64,000 nt of DNA from Nocardia aurea (GCF_003123685.1 NZ_QCYJ01000116.1:1-64000); one strand, 5' to 3'; counted from the stretch's first letter, positions 23,473-32,762 are shown. Notes: generated from the sequence alone by a model not told the origin. Numbers and translations are program-made.

Positions 23473-24273
23473 CTACACCGGGCGCAGGACGACGATTCCG
23501 GGAACCGTTCTCGCGTATTCGAGCAACGGCGAGTCCACGACCTTGTTGTTCGCCGCGAGCGAGGAGGCGTTGCGCAGGACCGGGCCGGAAGGCGTCGTCG
23601 CGAAGATGCCGACGTGGGTGACGTCGAGGCCGGGCTGGTCGGCGTAGGCGCCGATGTAGTCGCCGTTGCGCAATCGGGCGATAACGGCCTCGTCGACGAA
23701 TTCGCTCGGAATGTAGGTGATGTCGCGTCGGACGACGGGCAGGCCGGGCAGGTAGTTCCCGCCGTCGCCCTTCGCGTTCAGATCCTTGGTGACGGTCACC
23801 GCGCGGGGATCGACCGACGCGGTGACGTCGGTGGCGTTGATCTTCCTCGTGTGCGCCCAGTCGGTGAAGAAATGCCTGCGCTGGGCGAAATCGACGCGAC
23901 CGTCGGTGTAGCGCGTCTCGATCAGATTCCGTACGAACTGATCCCGGTCACCGGATTCGCTCAGCGCCGCCACGTAATCCAGGTAGGTGAAGCAGTCGAC
24001 GCGGCGGAAATCGACCACCAATTGTTCCGGCCGCGACGCCGAGCCGACGAGCATATCGGCGCCGTAGGGCGTGCCGAGGAATTGCCGCGACAGCAGTTCG
24101 ACCAGATCCGCTCTGCTCCGGCCACTCTCCGATGCCCGTGCCGCCAGGGCATCATCGATTCTCCTGCCGGTGATGTCGTCGACGGCGATCGGCTCGCCGA
24201 GCGCGGTCGGACCGGTGAGCACGAAGCACCCGGCCAGCGCCAGTACTACGGCCAGGAATCGAATGATGCGCAA
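23473..24273 (-). CDS. DUF1460 protein, NlpC/P60-like exported amidase
   Basis: 266 aa. The N-terminus 'MRIIRFLAVVLALAGCFVLT' is a signal peptide with a possible lipobox (LAGC). The DUF1460 signature is clear: 'GTPYGADMLVGSASRPEQLV', 'DFRRVDCFTYLDYVAALSES' with the presumed catalytic Cys, 'RRHFFTDWA', 'NYLPGLPVVRRDITYIPSEF' and the His in 'VTHVGIFATT'. DUF1460 proteins are papain-like enzymes related to N-acetylmuramoyl-L-alanine amidases acting on cell-wall peptides. It is convergent with the LppP/LprE gene, six bases apart. Confidence 0.82.
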   Translation of the reverse strand: MRIIRFLAVVLALAGCFVLTGPTALGEPIAVDDITGRRIDDALAARASESGRSRADLVELLSRQFLGTPYGADMLVGSASRPEQLVVDFRRVDCFTYLDYVAALSESGDRDQFVRNLIETRYTDGRVDFAQRRHFFTDWAHTRKINATDVTASVDPRAVTVTKDLNAKGDGGNYLPGLPVVRRDITYIPSEFVDEAVIARLRNGDYIGAYADQPGLDVTHVGIFATTPSGPVLRNASSLAANNKVVDSPLLEYARTVPGIVVLRPV

Positions 24274-24479
24274 AGATACCTCCAGCGGTTTCGCGGTAGG
24301 ACGAATCAGCCGTGCGGGTCCAGGCTAGCCGGTGCCCGCGGTGTCCTCGGACGCTCCCGGGAGCTGAGCACGCAGACCGACCCGGACCGCGATCCCGAGC
24401 CCGGCGGCGGAAACCGTCGCGCTGTCACCGATCCCGCTCCTATAGTGGAAATTCCGAAGACGACCAGGAGGCAGCGCGA

Positions 24480-24917
24480 ATGACCAGGTTCATGTCCCGG
24501 ATCACGGTCGGCGCCGCGGCGTTGCTGGCGACAGCGGCGGCGGTGGTTGTCGCGGGGGCCTCCGCGCAGGCGGAGGTGACCTCGGTGAGCGTCGCGGCGG
24601 GTCCGGAGGGACTCGCGGTCGGCTGCCGCTACACCGTGACCGCCGCCGTCACCGATGCCGTCATCCCGCCGGGCACGGTGTTCTTCATGGTCGCGGGTGG
24701 AGTCATTCCCGGCAACGGCGAACGGCTCCCCGCTGCGGCGGTGCACCATCCGGAGAACAACACCGTCACCGTCACCTGGACGCCGACCCGGGTCGGTGCG
24801 CAGAATCTGGTCGCGATCCAGTCGGAGCCCGGCCGGTACACCTCGTCGCAGTACATCGCGGTCGACGTGCGGCACACCGGAATCGATACGGGCAGTTCCT
24901 GCCAGGTCATCGGTTGA
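24480..24917 (+). CDS. Secreted hypothetical protein, Ig-like fold
   Basis: 145 aa from ATG 24480, preceded by AGGAG at 24466-24470. The signal peptide 'MTRFMSRITVGAAALLATAA' ends near 'ASAQAEV'. The mature part is beta-rich ('GCRYTVTAAVTDAVIPPGTV', 'NTVTVTWTPTRVGAQNLVAI') with two Cys, resembling a single immunoglobulin-like domain common among exported actinobacterial proteins. Function unknown. The longer frame to 24312 is rejected because the signal peptide starts at 24480. Confidence 0.65.
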   Translation: MTRFMSRITVGAAALLATAAAVVVAGASAQAEVTSVSVAAGPEGLAVGCRYTVTAAVTDAVIPPGTVFFMVAGGVIPGNGERLPAAAVHHPENNTVTVTWTPTRVGAQNLVAIQSEPGRYTSSQYIAVDVRHTGIDTGSSCQVIG

Positions 24918-25006
24918 TCCGTCGCGTTTGACGGCCGTTCGCCGACGCGTAACCATGGAGGGGAAACCGGACAAACCATCATCCGGTTCGGCGTGATGAG
25001 GGACGA

Positions 25007-25228
25007 GTGCGGGATCGATCCGATGTGGAACAGGCGCGAGTGTTCTACGACCTGCTCGTCGCGGAGGCCGAGACGCTCACCGCCGCCATCCGGGGGATGG
25101 GGTTGACCAGCCGGGGGACCCCGAGGGCCAATACCGAATCGCAGTTGCTGCAACGTGAACTGCGCGAGGTGCTGCGCTGTCTGGACAATCTGCGCGCGAG
25201 CTTTCCCGAACTGCGCGGCGAGAAGTAG
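25007..25228 (+). CDS. Hypothetical small protein
   Basis: 73 aa, GTG start. It is helical and charged ('VEQARVFYDLLVAEAETLTA', 'LLQRELREVLRCLDNLRASF'), suggestive of a short coiled coil, and lacks a signal peptide. No family recognised; another GTG at 25025 is an alternative start. Confidence 0.4.
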   Translation: MRDRSDVEQARVFYDLLVAEAETLTAAIRGMGLTSRGTPRANTESQLLQRELREVLRCLDNLRASFPELRGEK

Positions 25229-25382
25229 CAACCCCGGGGTGACACGCCCCACTCGGAAATCATCTCGGCACAGGTTTGCGACCTGTTCACGCCGGGTTTC
25301 CGTGCCGGTGCCACATGGGCGCAAGCCGAACGTAATGACAGTGACATGTTTGTGATTCGCTGTTTCGGTAAGTTAACTGTCC

Positions 25383-26669
25383 GTGCGCAATTCGCGGCCA
25401 TTGGATTTCCCTCGCACCGGGCCGACGTTTTTCGTTCTCGCGATCGGTGCGGTCGCGGCGCTGATTCTGGTCTTCACCACGGTCGATCCGTGGCTCGATA
25501 AATCGGGGATCCTGGTCGGCGGATTGGATGTGCACGTCTATCGGGACGGTGCCTGGCGGATACTGCACGGCCGCGCGCTCTATACCGAGCCGACGTTCCG
25601 CGGACTTCTCTATACCTATACCCCGTTCTCGGCGCTCGCCTTTCTCCCGATAGAACGGGTGCCGTGGTCGGCGGTCACCGATACCTGGCTCGCGGTGAAT
25701 ATCGCGGTGCTGCTCGGCTGCGTGCTGCTGAGCTGGCGAATCCTCGGCTATCGGATCGGGCGAGATCTGCTCGGGCTGAGCGTATTGCTGACCGCGACAT
25801 GCCTTTTCCTCGAACCGGTGCGCACCACCCTGTACTACGGGCAGATCAATCTGGTGTTGATGCTGCTCGTGCTGTGGGATTGGTCGCGGGCCGACGGCAG
25901 CCGAGGGCGCGGATTCGGCGTCGGTATCGCGGCGGGCATCAAACTGGTCCCCGGCTATTTCGTCGTGCAGTTCCTGGCGCTGCGGCAGTGGCGTGCGGCG
26001 GCGACCGCGTCGGGCGTTTTCGTCGCGACGGTCGCGGTGAGCTGGGTGGTGCTGCCCGAGGACTCGCGCCGGTACTGGACCTCGACTTTCTTCCAGTCGG
26101 GCCGGATCGCGGTCGATACGCATCCGGCCAACCAATCGCTGCGCGGCGCGCTGGCCCACCTGATCGGACGGCCGGCCCCGGTGTGGCTGTGGCTGGTACT
26201 CGCGGCGGCGGTCGCGGTGCTGAGTTCGGCGGTCGTCGCCGAGTTGTATCGGTGTGGGGAGCGGCTGCTCGCGGTCACCCTGGCCGGGCTCACCGCCTGC
26301 ATGGTCTCGCCCTACGCGTGGGGGCATCACTGGGTGTGGTTCGTGCCGTTGCTGGTCTACCTGGTCCATCGGGCGCAGTACCGGCGCGGCTGGTGGATCG
26401 CCGCCATCGCGCTCTTCCTGTCGACCGGCGCGTGGGCCTATCACTGGAGTCCGACCTGGGTGTCGATCGGCGTCTTCCTGCTGCCGCCGTCGTGGCCGGT
26501 GTCGCCACTGCTGATCAACGCCTACGTCCTCGCGTACTGCGGGGTGCTGGCCGGGTCGATGGTTCTGGTTCGCCGGACGCGGCGCGAGGTCGTCGCGTTG
26601 CCGGAGGGGATCGAGGGCTCGCAGTGCCTCCCGTTGCCGCGCCGCGGTTCGGACGTGACCGTCGATTGA
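25383..26669 (+). CDS. GT87 (DUF2029) polyprenol-phosphate-mannose-dependent mannosyltransferase
   Basis: 428 aa with about ten membrane segments. The first loop after TM1 has 'GLDVHVYRDGAWRILHGRAL' with the Asp expected to be catalytic in GT-C enzymes, then 'YTYTPFSALAFLPIERVPWS' and 'TTLYYGQINLVLMLLVLWDW', both typical of the GT87/PimE-like group. These transfer mannose from polyprenyl-phosphate-mannose to lipomannan or PIM glycolipids on the outer side of the membrane. A TAAGTT box eight bases before the GTG suggests a leaderless or near-leaderless transcript. Confidence 0.85.
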   Translation: MRNSRPLDFPRTGPTFFVLAIGAVAALILVFTTVDPWLDKSGILVGGLDVHVYRDGAWRILHGRALYTEPTFRGLLYTYTPFSALAFLPIERVPWSAVTDTWLAVNIAVLLGCVLLSWRILGYRIGRDLLGLSVLLTATCLFLEPVRTTLYYGQINLVLMLLVLWDWSRADGSRGRGFGVGIAAGIKLVPGYFVVQFLALRQWRAAATASGVFVATVAVSWVVLPEDSRRYWTSTFFQSGRIAVDTHPANQSLRGALAHLIGRPAPVWLWLVLAAAVAVLSSAVVAELYRCGERLLAVTLAGLTACMVSPYAWGHHWVWFVPLLVYLVHRAQYRRGWWIAAIALFLSTGAWAYHWSPTWVSIGVFLLPPSWPVSPLLINAYVLAYCGVLAGSMVLVRRTRREVVALPEGIEGSQCLPLPRRGSDVTVD

Positions 26670-26700
26670 TCGGCTGCCGTGGGGAATCGGGTGGGCAACG

Positions 26701-26730
26701 GCGGAGCCGTCGCGTGGTCGGCGGCTCCGC
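26701..26730. terminator. Hairpin between convergent genes
   Basis: 9-bp stem GCGGAGCCG / CGGCTCCGC with a 12-base loop. It lies between two convergent genes and lacks a clear T-tract, so it may act on both strands or not at all. Confidence 0.4.
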
Positions 26731-26794
26731 GCGGTGACGGTTCCGGTGGCCCGTCAGCCGACCGAGGGCGAGTCGGTGCCGACGACGCCGGGAC

Positions 26795-29035
26795 TCACGT
26801 GGTCGAGGACGTACCCACCAGGGCTCTCTCGCTCGATGCGGGCTCGTCCGCAGGGACTTCGAGATCGCGGCGGCGCTGCCGGTGAAAGGCCCAGTGCAAC
26901 AGTCCGATTCCGGCCAGGCCGCCGGAGGCGCCCGCGATGCCGAGTTCCCAGCCCGGCGGGCGCCAGGCGAGGACGAGTTCGGCGTTGTCGGTGCCCGCGG
27001 GGATGTTCACGGCGATGAAGGTGCCCGCGACGGTGGTGTACGGGATCTCTTCGCCGTTCAGGGTGACGCGGTGGCCCGGCCAACCGAGTCGGGACAGGAC
27101 CACCCGGCCGCCTTCGATCGAGGTCACACGGGCGTTGCTGGTGAAACTGTTGTGCCGGGTCGCGGTGGCGTGCACGCCCGCGGTGTCGGCGATGATGCCG
27201 TTGCGGGTGGAGATCGGCCCGTCGACGCGTTCGAGGACGACGATGTAGCGTTCGTGCCCCGGGTAGTCGACCCACTGCCAGCCCTCGGGCGCGGCGTTGT
27301 CGCGGGCGTTCGGGTACTGGGCCCGGTGCAGCACCACGCGGTCGATCTTCATCAGGTCGACGATCGTTCGCCCGGTGGACGGTTCGGTCGCGAAGGCGCG
27401 GCGGAAACCGTCGGCGCAGGTACTGCCGTCCCAGGCCATGCACAGCAGTCCCGCGAAGGCGGCGTGCCCGATGGGCGTGTAGCCGTTGACGTATTCCAGG
27501 CCGAGGTTCTTGGCGTAGTTGCCGATGGCGAGTGATCCGTACGCGTCGGTGATACTCCGGTCCTGCGGCGCGAGCAGGGCTCGGTCGGCGAGTTGCAGTG
27601 TGCGACCGTCGAAGTCGGGGAAGGCCGCGGTCATCGTCGAACGGCGTTCCGGGAAGTTGTAGGACAGTGGCGTGCTTGGCGAGGCTTCCACCTGGCCGAA
27701 GGCGATCGGCAGCATCGCCACGATGGCGAGCACGCACGCCGTGGCCGCGCCCTTGTGGCGGGCCAGCCACACCGCGGCCGCGCCGAGTGCCGCGACGGTC
27801 AGCGCGGCGACGAGGTGGCGCAGGACGAGTTCGGGGGCAGCCGAGACCGATCGGATGAACAGCACGCCGATCAAGGCCGCCGCCGCGACGGCGCGCCTGC
27901 GTGAGGAACTGAACACGCCGTGGCGGCTGAGCAGTACACACACCAGCACGAGCAGGGTGACGGCCAGCATCGGGAGTACGCGCGCGGGCCAGCGCAGCGG
28001 GCCGATCGCTCCCGGGCCGGCGGTCCACATGAGCACGGCCGCCGCGAAGAAGGCGATACCGCTGATCTCACCCGCCGAGCGCGCCACCGCCCGCCAGTCG
28101 ATGAACGCCAACGCCGGAATCAGGAACCAGGCGATATAGACCATCGGCAGTGGCTGGACGTAGCCCCACCAGGCGGTGAACGCCGGGGTGGTGCTGGGCA
28201 GGCTGGCGTTGAGCGATTCCGACCACGGCACCGTGAGGAACGGATCGTTGTGGATCTTGGCGTTGCCGCGCCAGGTGACCTGTGAGGAGAGCAGGCCGGG
28301 CAGATTGGCGATCAACGCCGCGAGCGCCGCGCAACCGGAGGCGAGGATCAGCCGCCGGATCGGCGCCCACTCACGCCGGTGCACGTACTCGCCCGCGAGT
28401 ACCGCCGCGATCATCAAGCCCGCGAGCACCGCGGGGAAGGCGTATTGGACGGTCAGCGTCAGATAGAGGAAGACGAACAGCGGAATCGGTCCGCCGCGTC
28501 CGCGGGCGTAGAGCACGGCCGAGGCCCACGCGTTCACCAGCCACGCCGTGGCGGTGTGCGAGGTCATCCAGCTGGCCTGGTCGAAGAACAGGAACCATCC
28601 GCTGAGCGGGAAGGCGACACCCGCGACGGCCGACCACGGTGCGCGTGCGCCGTAGGCGAGGCAGGTCCGGTAGACGCCGAGTCCGGCGATGATCGAGAAG
28701 ACCAGTTTCACCAGGGTGGCGTAGACGGCGAGGTTGTCCATCGACGGCGCGAGGAAATGGACGAGCAGTTGGGGCGGGTTGTAGAGACCCGCCTCCTCCA
28801 GTGAGTAGTTGCCCGCCATCCATTCCCACGGCACCAGCGCGGGAAAACGTCCCTCGCGCATCTCGTTTCCGAGATGCACCCACATCGGCGCGTACTGGGC
28901 TTCGGTGTCGTCGGTGTAGTAGTGCCTGGCGTCCGCGAGCAGAACCGCCGCGTAACCCGCGATCACTCCGAACGCGGTCACCGCCCCCCACGTGTATCTC
29001 TCTTTTCGCGATGCGATTGCCGCGCTTGTACTCAC
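26795..29035 (-). CDS. Large polytopic membrane protein, YfhO/GT-C-like
   Basis: 746 aa from GTG 29035 (an upstream in-frame ATG at 29092 gives a short extension). An N-terminal TM segment is followed by an acidic periplasmic loop 'DARHYYTDDTEAQYAPMWVH', then about a dozen membrane segments, and an ~200-residue C-terminal extracellular domain ending in one more TM segment ('LGIAGASGGLAGIGLLHWAF'). The D-D motif after TM1 and the 'LYNPPQLLVHFL' loop suit a GT-C glycosyltransferase of the YfhO-like type. The C-terminal half has a jelly-roll-like stretch 'LSRLGWPGHRVTLNGEEIPY' seen in such proteins. Substrate unknown; probably cell-envelope glycan. Confidence 0.7.
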   Translation of the reverse strand: MSTSAAIASRKERYTWGAVTAFGVIAGYAAVLLADARHYYTDDTEAQYAPMWVHLGNEMREGRFPALVPWEWMAGNYSLEEAGLYNPPQLLVHFLAPSMDNLAVYATLVKLVFSIIAGLGVYRTCLAYGARAPWSAVAGVAFPLSGWFLFFDQASWMTSHTATAWLVNAWASAVLYARGRGGPIPLFVFLYLTLTVQYAFPAVLAGLMIAAVLAGEYVHRREWAPIRRLILASGCAALAALIANLPGLLSSQVTWRGNAKIHNDPFLTVPWSESLNASLPSTTPAFTAWWGYVQPLPMVYIAWFLIPALAFIDWRAVARSAGEISGIAFFAAAVLMWTAGPGAIGPLRWPARVLPMLAVTLLVLVCVLLSRHGVFSSSRRRAVAAAALIGVLFIRSVSAAPELVLRHLVAALTVAALGAAAVWLARHKGAATACVLAIVAMLPIAFGQVEASPSTPLSYNFPERRSTMTAAFPDFDGRTLQLADRALLAPQDRSITDAYGSLAIGNYAKNLGLEYVNGYTPIGHAAFAGLLCMAWDGSTCADGFRRAFATEPSTGRTIVDLMKIDRVVLHRAQYPNARDNAAPEGWQWVDYPGHERYIVVLERVDGPISTRNGIIADTAGVHATATRHNSFTSNARVTSIEGGRVVLSRLGWPGHRVTLNGEEIPYTTVAGTFIAVNIPAGTDNAELVLAWRPPGWELGIAGASGGLAGIGLLHWAFHRQRRRDLEVPADEPASSERALVGTSSTT

Positions 29036-29196
29036 GAGGGCCGGAGCGTAGGCGAATCGGGTAAACAGGACAAGACCGGCATCGGAATCCAAGACTGTCG
29101 GCCTCGTCGGTCTCGGAATATTCGCCGGTCAGGCAATGTTTCAGCTATTCGGAACCGGGGAGATGCCCCGCTGCCGAAATGCGGAAGTGAGCTGTG

Positions 29197-29889
29197 ATGC
29201 GCGTCGAGATCTGGTCCGATATCGCCTGCCCGTGGTGCTACGTCGGCAAGGCCCGATTCGAGAAGGGGTTGGCCGGATTCGCCCATCGTGACGAGGTCGA
29301 GGTGGTGTACCGGTCCTTCGAATTGGATGCCGGGTCACCGCGCGCGGCCACGCCGCTGCTGCCGCTGCTCGCCGCGAAATACGGGCTGACCGAGGAACAG
29401 GCGAGGCAGGCCGAACTCAGGACCGCGCAGAACGCGCGCGACGAGGGGCTGGAATATCGCACCGAGGGCCGTGACCACGGCAATACCTTCGATATGCATC
29501 GGCTTCTGCATCTGGCCGCGAAACACGACCGTCAGGACGAATTGCTGACACTGTTGTATCGGGCGAATTTCGCGGACGAGCGCTCGGCCTTCGCACCGGC
29601 GCGCCTGCTCGAACTCGGCGTCGCGGCCGGACTCGACGAGCGGGAAGTGAGCGCCGTGCTCGCCGACGAGAGTCTCTTCGCGGCGCAGGTGCGCGCCGAC
29701 GAGCGCGAGGCCGCCGAACTCGGCGCGACCGGTGTGCCGTTCTTCGTCTTCGACCGCAGGATCGGCGTCTCCGGTGCGCAGCAGGCCGAGACGTTCACCC
29801 GCGCGCTGGAGCAGGCGTGGTCGGCTCGTTCGCCGCTGGTCACGGTCGCCGCCGAGGACGCGGAGTCCTGCGGTCCCGACGGCTGCTGA
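29197..29889 (+). CDS. FrnE-like DsbA-family oxidoreductase
   Basis: 230 aa. The thioredoxin-fold active site 'CPWC' is in 'IWSDIACPWCYVGKARFEKG', the helical insert follows ('NTFDMHRLLHLAAKHDRQDE'), and the cis-Pro loop is 'ATGVPFFVFDRRIGVSGAQQ'. The C-terminal 'ESCGPDGC' adds a second Cys pair often seen in this group. No signal peptide, so a cytosolic disulphide isomerase/dithiol oxidase. An OhrR-type regulator follows downstream, consistent with a thiol-stress role. Confidence 0.88.
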   Translation: MRVEIWSDIACPWCYVGKARFEKGLAGFAHRDEVEVVYRSFELDAGSPRAATPLLPLLAAKYGLTEEQARQAELRTAQNARDEGLEYRTEGRDHGNTFDMHRLLHLAAKHDRQDELLTLLYRANFADERSAFAPARLLELGVAAGLDEREVSAVLADESLFAAQVRADEREAAELGATGVPFFVFDRRIGVSGAQQAETFTRALEQAWSARSPLVTVAAEDAESCGPDGC

Positions 29890-29935
29890 CACCCGGCAAA
29901 CCGGGCGATAGGTGTCACACCAGCAATTATTGTGT

Positions 29936-29948
29936 GCAATTGAGTTGC
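29936..29948. promoter_or_regulatory. Candidate OhrR operator
   Basis: GCAATTGAGTTGC is a near-palindrome 30 bases before the ohrR start, with a second AT-rich half (GCAATTATTG) just upstream. OhrR boxes are palindromes around AATT/TTGA cores, and these regulators repress their own genes. Confidence 0.4.
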
Positions 29949-29977
29949 CCGCTACCGTTTGGGTAGGAGGTGTGACG

Positions 29978-30433
29978 ATGACACAGGGTGAGATCGCCGT
30001 CGGCGAGGAATTGCGGCTCGACAGCCAGGTGTGTTTCGCGCTGTACGCCGCCTCCCGCGCGGTCACGCGACTGTACCGTCCGCTGCTCGATCCACTCGGG
30101 CTGACCTATCCGCAATATCTGGTGATGCTGGTGCTGTGGGAACGCGGGTCCGTCGCGGTGAAGGAGCTGGGGGCGGCACTCGACCTGGACTCCGGCACCC
30201 TCTCGCCGCTGCTCAAGCGGTTGGAGGCGAACGGACTGCTGACGCGCAGCCGCAGCGCCGAGGACGAGCGGTCGGTGCGGGTGGGGCTGACCGACGACGG
30301 TGTGGCATTGCGCGAGCGCGCGGCCGATATTCCGCGGAGTTTGGCCTGCGCCATCGGCTGGGATCCCGCGGAATTGGTCGAGTTCCGCACCCGTCTGCGC
30401 GAATTGACCGCCGTGATCGGCGAAGAACACTAG
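29978..30433 (+). CDS. ohrR: OhrR-type MarR-family peroxide-responsive repressor
   Basis: 151 aa from ATG 29978, with TAGGAGG at 29963-29969. The N-terminal 'LDSQVCFALYAASRAVTRLY' carries the single conserved redox Cys of OhrR, followed by 'GLTYPQYLVMLVLWERGSVA' and the winged-helix 'LGAALDLDSGTLSPLLKRLE'. OhrR senses organic hydroperoxides through that Cys. Its usual target gene ohr is not in the window. A FrnE-like oxidoreductase lies directly upstream on the same strand, and a candidate operator sits between. Confidence 0.82.
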   Translation: MTQGEIAVGEELRLDSQVCFALYAASRAVTRLYRPLLDPLGLTYPQYLVMLVLWERGSVAVKELGAALDLDSGTLSPLLKRLEANGLLTRSRSAEDERSVRVGLTDDGVALRERAADIPRSLACAIGWDPAELVEFRTRLRELTAVIGEEH

Positions 30434-30473
30434 GCCGGTGCCGATCATCGGCCGAGCCGATCGCCGCACCTGC

Positions 30474-30479
30474 TAGCGT
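30474..30479 (+). promoter_or_regulatory. -10 element of a probable leaderless promoter
   Basis: TAGCGT ends six bases before ATG 30486, so transcription should begin at or next to the start codon of the SRPBCC gene. No ribosome-binding site is present. Confidence 0.5.
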
Positions 30480-30485
30480 GCGGGT

Positions 30486-30944
30486 ATGCAGGACAGCGTG
30501 ACAGTTCGGATGGCCGCACCCGCCGAGAAGATCTGGGAACTCGTCGGCGACGTCACCAACACCGGGCGATTCAGTCCCGAAACCTTCGCCGCCGAATGGG
30601 TGGGCGACGCGAAGGAGCCCGTGGTCGGGGCGAAATTCCGCGGACATGTGAACCGCAACGGCTGGGGTCTCAAATATTCGACCGTGTGCCGCGTGACCGC
30701 GAGCGAACCGGGACGTGAATTCGCCTTCATCGTGCTCGGCCCCGGCGGTATGGCCATCAACACCTGGCGCTATGTGTTCGAGCCGGTCGACGGCGGCACC
30801 GATGTCACCGAATCGTTCGAACTGTCCAGGACCGTGCCGCTGCGGTTGTACTGGGCGTTGGCCGGTCGTTGGCGGGGGCGGACCAATCGCGAGGGGATGC
30901 TGGAGACATTGAACCGCGTCAAGGCGTATGTCGAAGCCGCGTAG
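30486..30944 (+). CDS. SRPBCC-family protein (polyketide cyclase/dehydrase-like)
   Basis: 152 aa. 'VTVRMAAPAEKIWELVGDVT' then 'GRFSPETFAAEWVG' is the START/SRPBCC N-terminal pattern, and the C-terminal helix 'NREGMLETLNRVKAYVEAA' closes the fold. It likely binds a small hydrophobic ligand; actinobacteria have many such proteins of unknown ligand. Its 3' end overlaps the convergent acyl-CoA ligase gene by 26 bases. Confidence 0.78.
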   Translation: MQDSVTVRMAAPAEKIWELVGDVTNTGRFSPETFAAEWVGDAKEPVVGAKFRGHVNRNGWGLKYSTVCRVTASEPGREFAFIVLGPGGMAINTWRYVFEPVDGGTDVTESFELSRTVPLRLYWALAGRWRGRTNREGMLETLNRVKAYVEAA

Positions 30945-32532
30945 GTGATCCGGGCCCGCCAGGGCCGGATTCTGTTGTCGTGCCGAGGGTTCGGTCCGAG
31001 TAGAGGGCTCGCAGTCGGCGTTTGTAGATCTTCCCCGAATCATCGCGCGGGAGTTCGGTGACGATTCGCAGTTCGCGCGGGATCTTGTAGTCGGCGAGCC
31101 GGTCGCGCAATCCTTTCCGCAATTCCTCGGTGTCCAGAAGCGCACCGGGACGCGCCACGACATGCGCGGCGACGACTTCGCCGAGATCCCCGGCGTGCGG
31201 GATGCCGAATACCGCGACATCCTCGACGCCGTCGAATTCGAGGAAGGCCGATTCGATTTCGGCGGGATAGATGTTCACCCCGCCGGAGATGACGATCTCG
31301 CTGGAGCGGCCCGTCAGGTAGAGGTAGCCGTCCTCGTCGAGGTAGCCGGTATCGCCGATATCGAGGAAACCGGGGATCGGTGTGGTGGCCTCCGCGTCGC
31401 GGCCCAGATAGCGGAACGCCGGCCAGTAGTCCGCGCCGCGCACGAACACCCGGCCGATTTCGCCCGGGGGAAGCCGGATTCCGTCCGCGGTGGCGACGAC
31501 GGCGGCCGACCCGTCCACGCCGCGACCGACACTGCCCGGATGCGCCGACCATTCGGCGGCGCTGATCCAGGTGATGGTGCCTGCCTCGGTGCAGCCGTAG
31601 AACTCGATCAGGGCGTCGCCGAACCAGTCGATGGCCGCGCGCTTGACCGCGGGCGGGCACGGCGCGGCGGAATGGATCAGGTGGGTCAGGCTGGAGACGT
31701 CGCAGCGGCGGCGGATGTCGTCGGGCACCGACAGCAGTCGTGACAGCATCGTCGGCACGACTTTGGCCTGGGTGATCCGTCGTTCGTCGACCAGTCGCAG
31801 GAAGCGCGTGGCATCCCAGCGCGGCATGATCGTGATGTCGGTGCCCATGCGCAACGCCAGCACGGCGACCGCGTTCGGGCTGGTGTGGTACAGCGGCCCG
31901 GCGACGAGCATCCGGCCACCGGGGACCAGGCCCATCCGCTGTGCCGTGCCGCCCGCGATAGACAGCAGCTGAGTCGGCGTCATCCGTTCGCGCAGTACGC
32001 CTTTGGGGGCCCCGGTGGTGCCGGAGGTGTAGATCAGGCCCATGGAATCCGCGATCGCCCCGTCGACGTGACCCAACGGCGTCTCGCTGTCGGCGATCCA
32101 CTGCTCGAGGGTGGGGTGCCTGCCGGTCGGCGTCGCCGCGGTGTGGTCGAGCCCGGCTTCGTCGAGTAGTTCGACCGGCATCGCGACTTCGACGATCCGC
32201 GCTGTGAGACAGGCGGATTCGATCGCCCGTTCGACGGCGGTGATGAACTCCGTATGCGCGATGACGATCCGCGCGCCGCCGTCGGCGAGCACGTGGGCGA
32301 TCTCGCGCGCCTGCCATCTGGTGTTGATGGGCACCGGATTCGCGCCGCAGGTGGCGACGGCGAGGGAGACCTCGAGGAATTCGATGTCGTTGCGCAGCAG
32401 TACCGCCACCCGATCACCGCGGCCGATACCCCGCGCGGCGAGTGTCGCGGCGAGTCGGCCCGCGCGTTCGTGCGCCACGGGCTGCTCACGCACGCGTGCC
32501 CCGCAGCGGATGGCGGGGACCGTGGGACTCAC
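30919..32532 (-). CDS. Class I adenylate-forming enzyme, fatty acid-CoA ligase-like
   Basis: 537 aa. AMP-binding motifs in order: A3 'MGLIYTSGTTGAPKGVLRER', A5 'EFYGCTEAGTITW', A7 'GFLDIGDTGYLDEDGYLYLT', A8 'GRSSEIVISGGVNIYPAEIE' and the A10 lysine in 'LPRDDSGKIYKRRL'. It activates a carboxylic acid as acyl-AMP, then forms the CoA thioester. The chain length preferred is not readable from sequence. GTG start at 32532 gives a short but complete N-terminus. Confidence 0.88.
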   Translation of the reverse strand: MSPTVPAIRCGARVREQPVAHERAGRLAATLAARGIGRGDRVAVLLRNDIEFLEVSLAVATCGANPVPINTRWQAREIAHVLADGGARIVIAHTEFITAVERAIESACLTARIVEVAMPVELLDEAGLDHTAATPTGRHPTLEQWIADSETPLGHVDGAIADSMGLIYTSGTTGAPKGVLRERMTPTQLLSIAGGTAQRMGLVPGGRMLVAGPLYHTSPNAVAVLALRMGTDITIMPRWDATRFLRLVDERRITQAKVVPTMLSRLLSVPDDIRRRCDVSSLTHLIHSAAPCPPAVKRAAIDWFGDALIEFYGCTEAGTITWISAAEWSAHPGSVGRGVDGSAAVVATADGIRLPPGEIGRVFVRGADYWPAFRYLGRDAEATTPIPGFLDIGDTGYLDEDGYLYLTGRSSEIVISGGVNIYPAEIESAFLEFDGVEDVAVFGIPHAGDLGEVVAAHVVARPGALLDTEELRKGLRDRLADYKIPRELRIVTELPRDDSGKIYKRRLRALYSDRTLGTTTESGPGGPGSPTRLRHTP

Positions 32533-32762
32533 GCGGCGGATCCGGATCGGGCTGGCGGCACCGGGCGGTGGCGCTGTCGGAGGACGTGTTCGGCGTGGAC
32601 GGGTATCCGGGTCCGCATGGTGATCGAGTCTGCTCGACTGTGTTCTCGCGCGCCAGTGGTCGTAGAGTCGGTGCGACGAGCATCCGGTGGGACAGGGACG
32701 GAGCTCAGGCGGGGTGACGGGCAGGGGAATGCGACCGTCCGAACGAAGTCGAGGGGTGGGAT

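Noticed and set aside
25287..26444. Long minus-strand frame of 385 codons
   Set aside because: Antisense to the GT87 gene, Arg/Pro/Glu-biased composition typical of a GC-rich shadow frame, no motifs.
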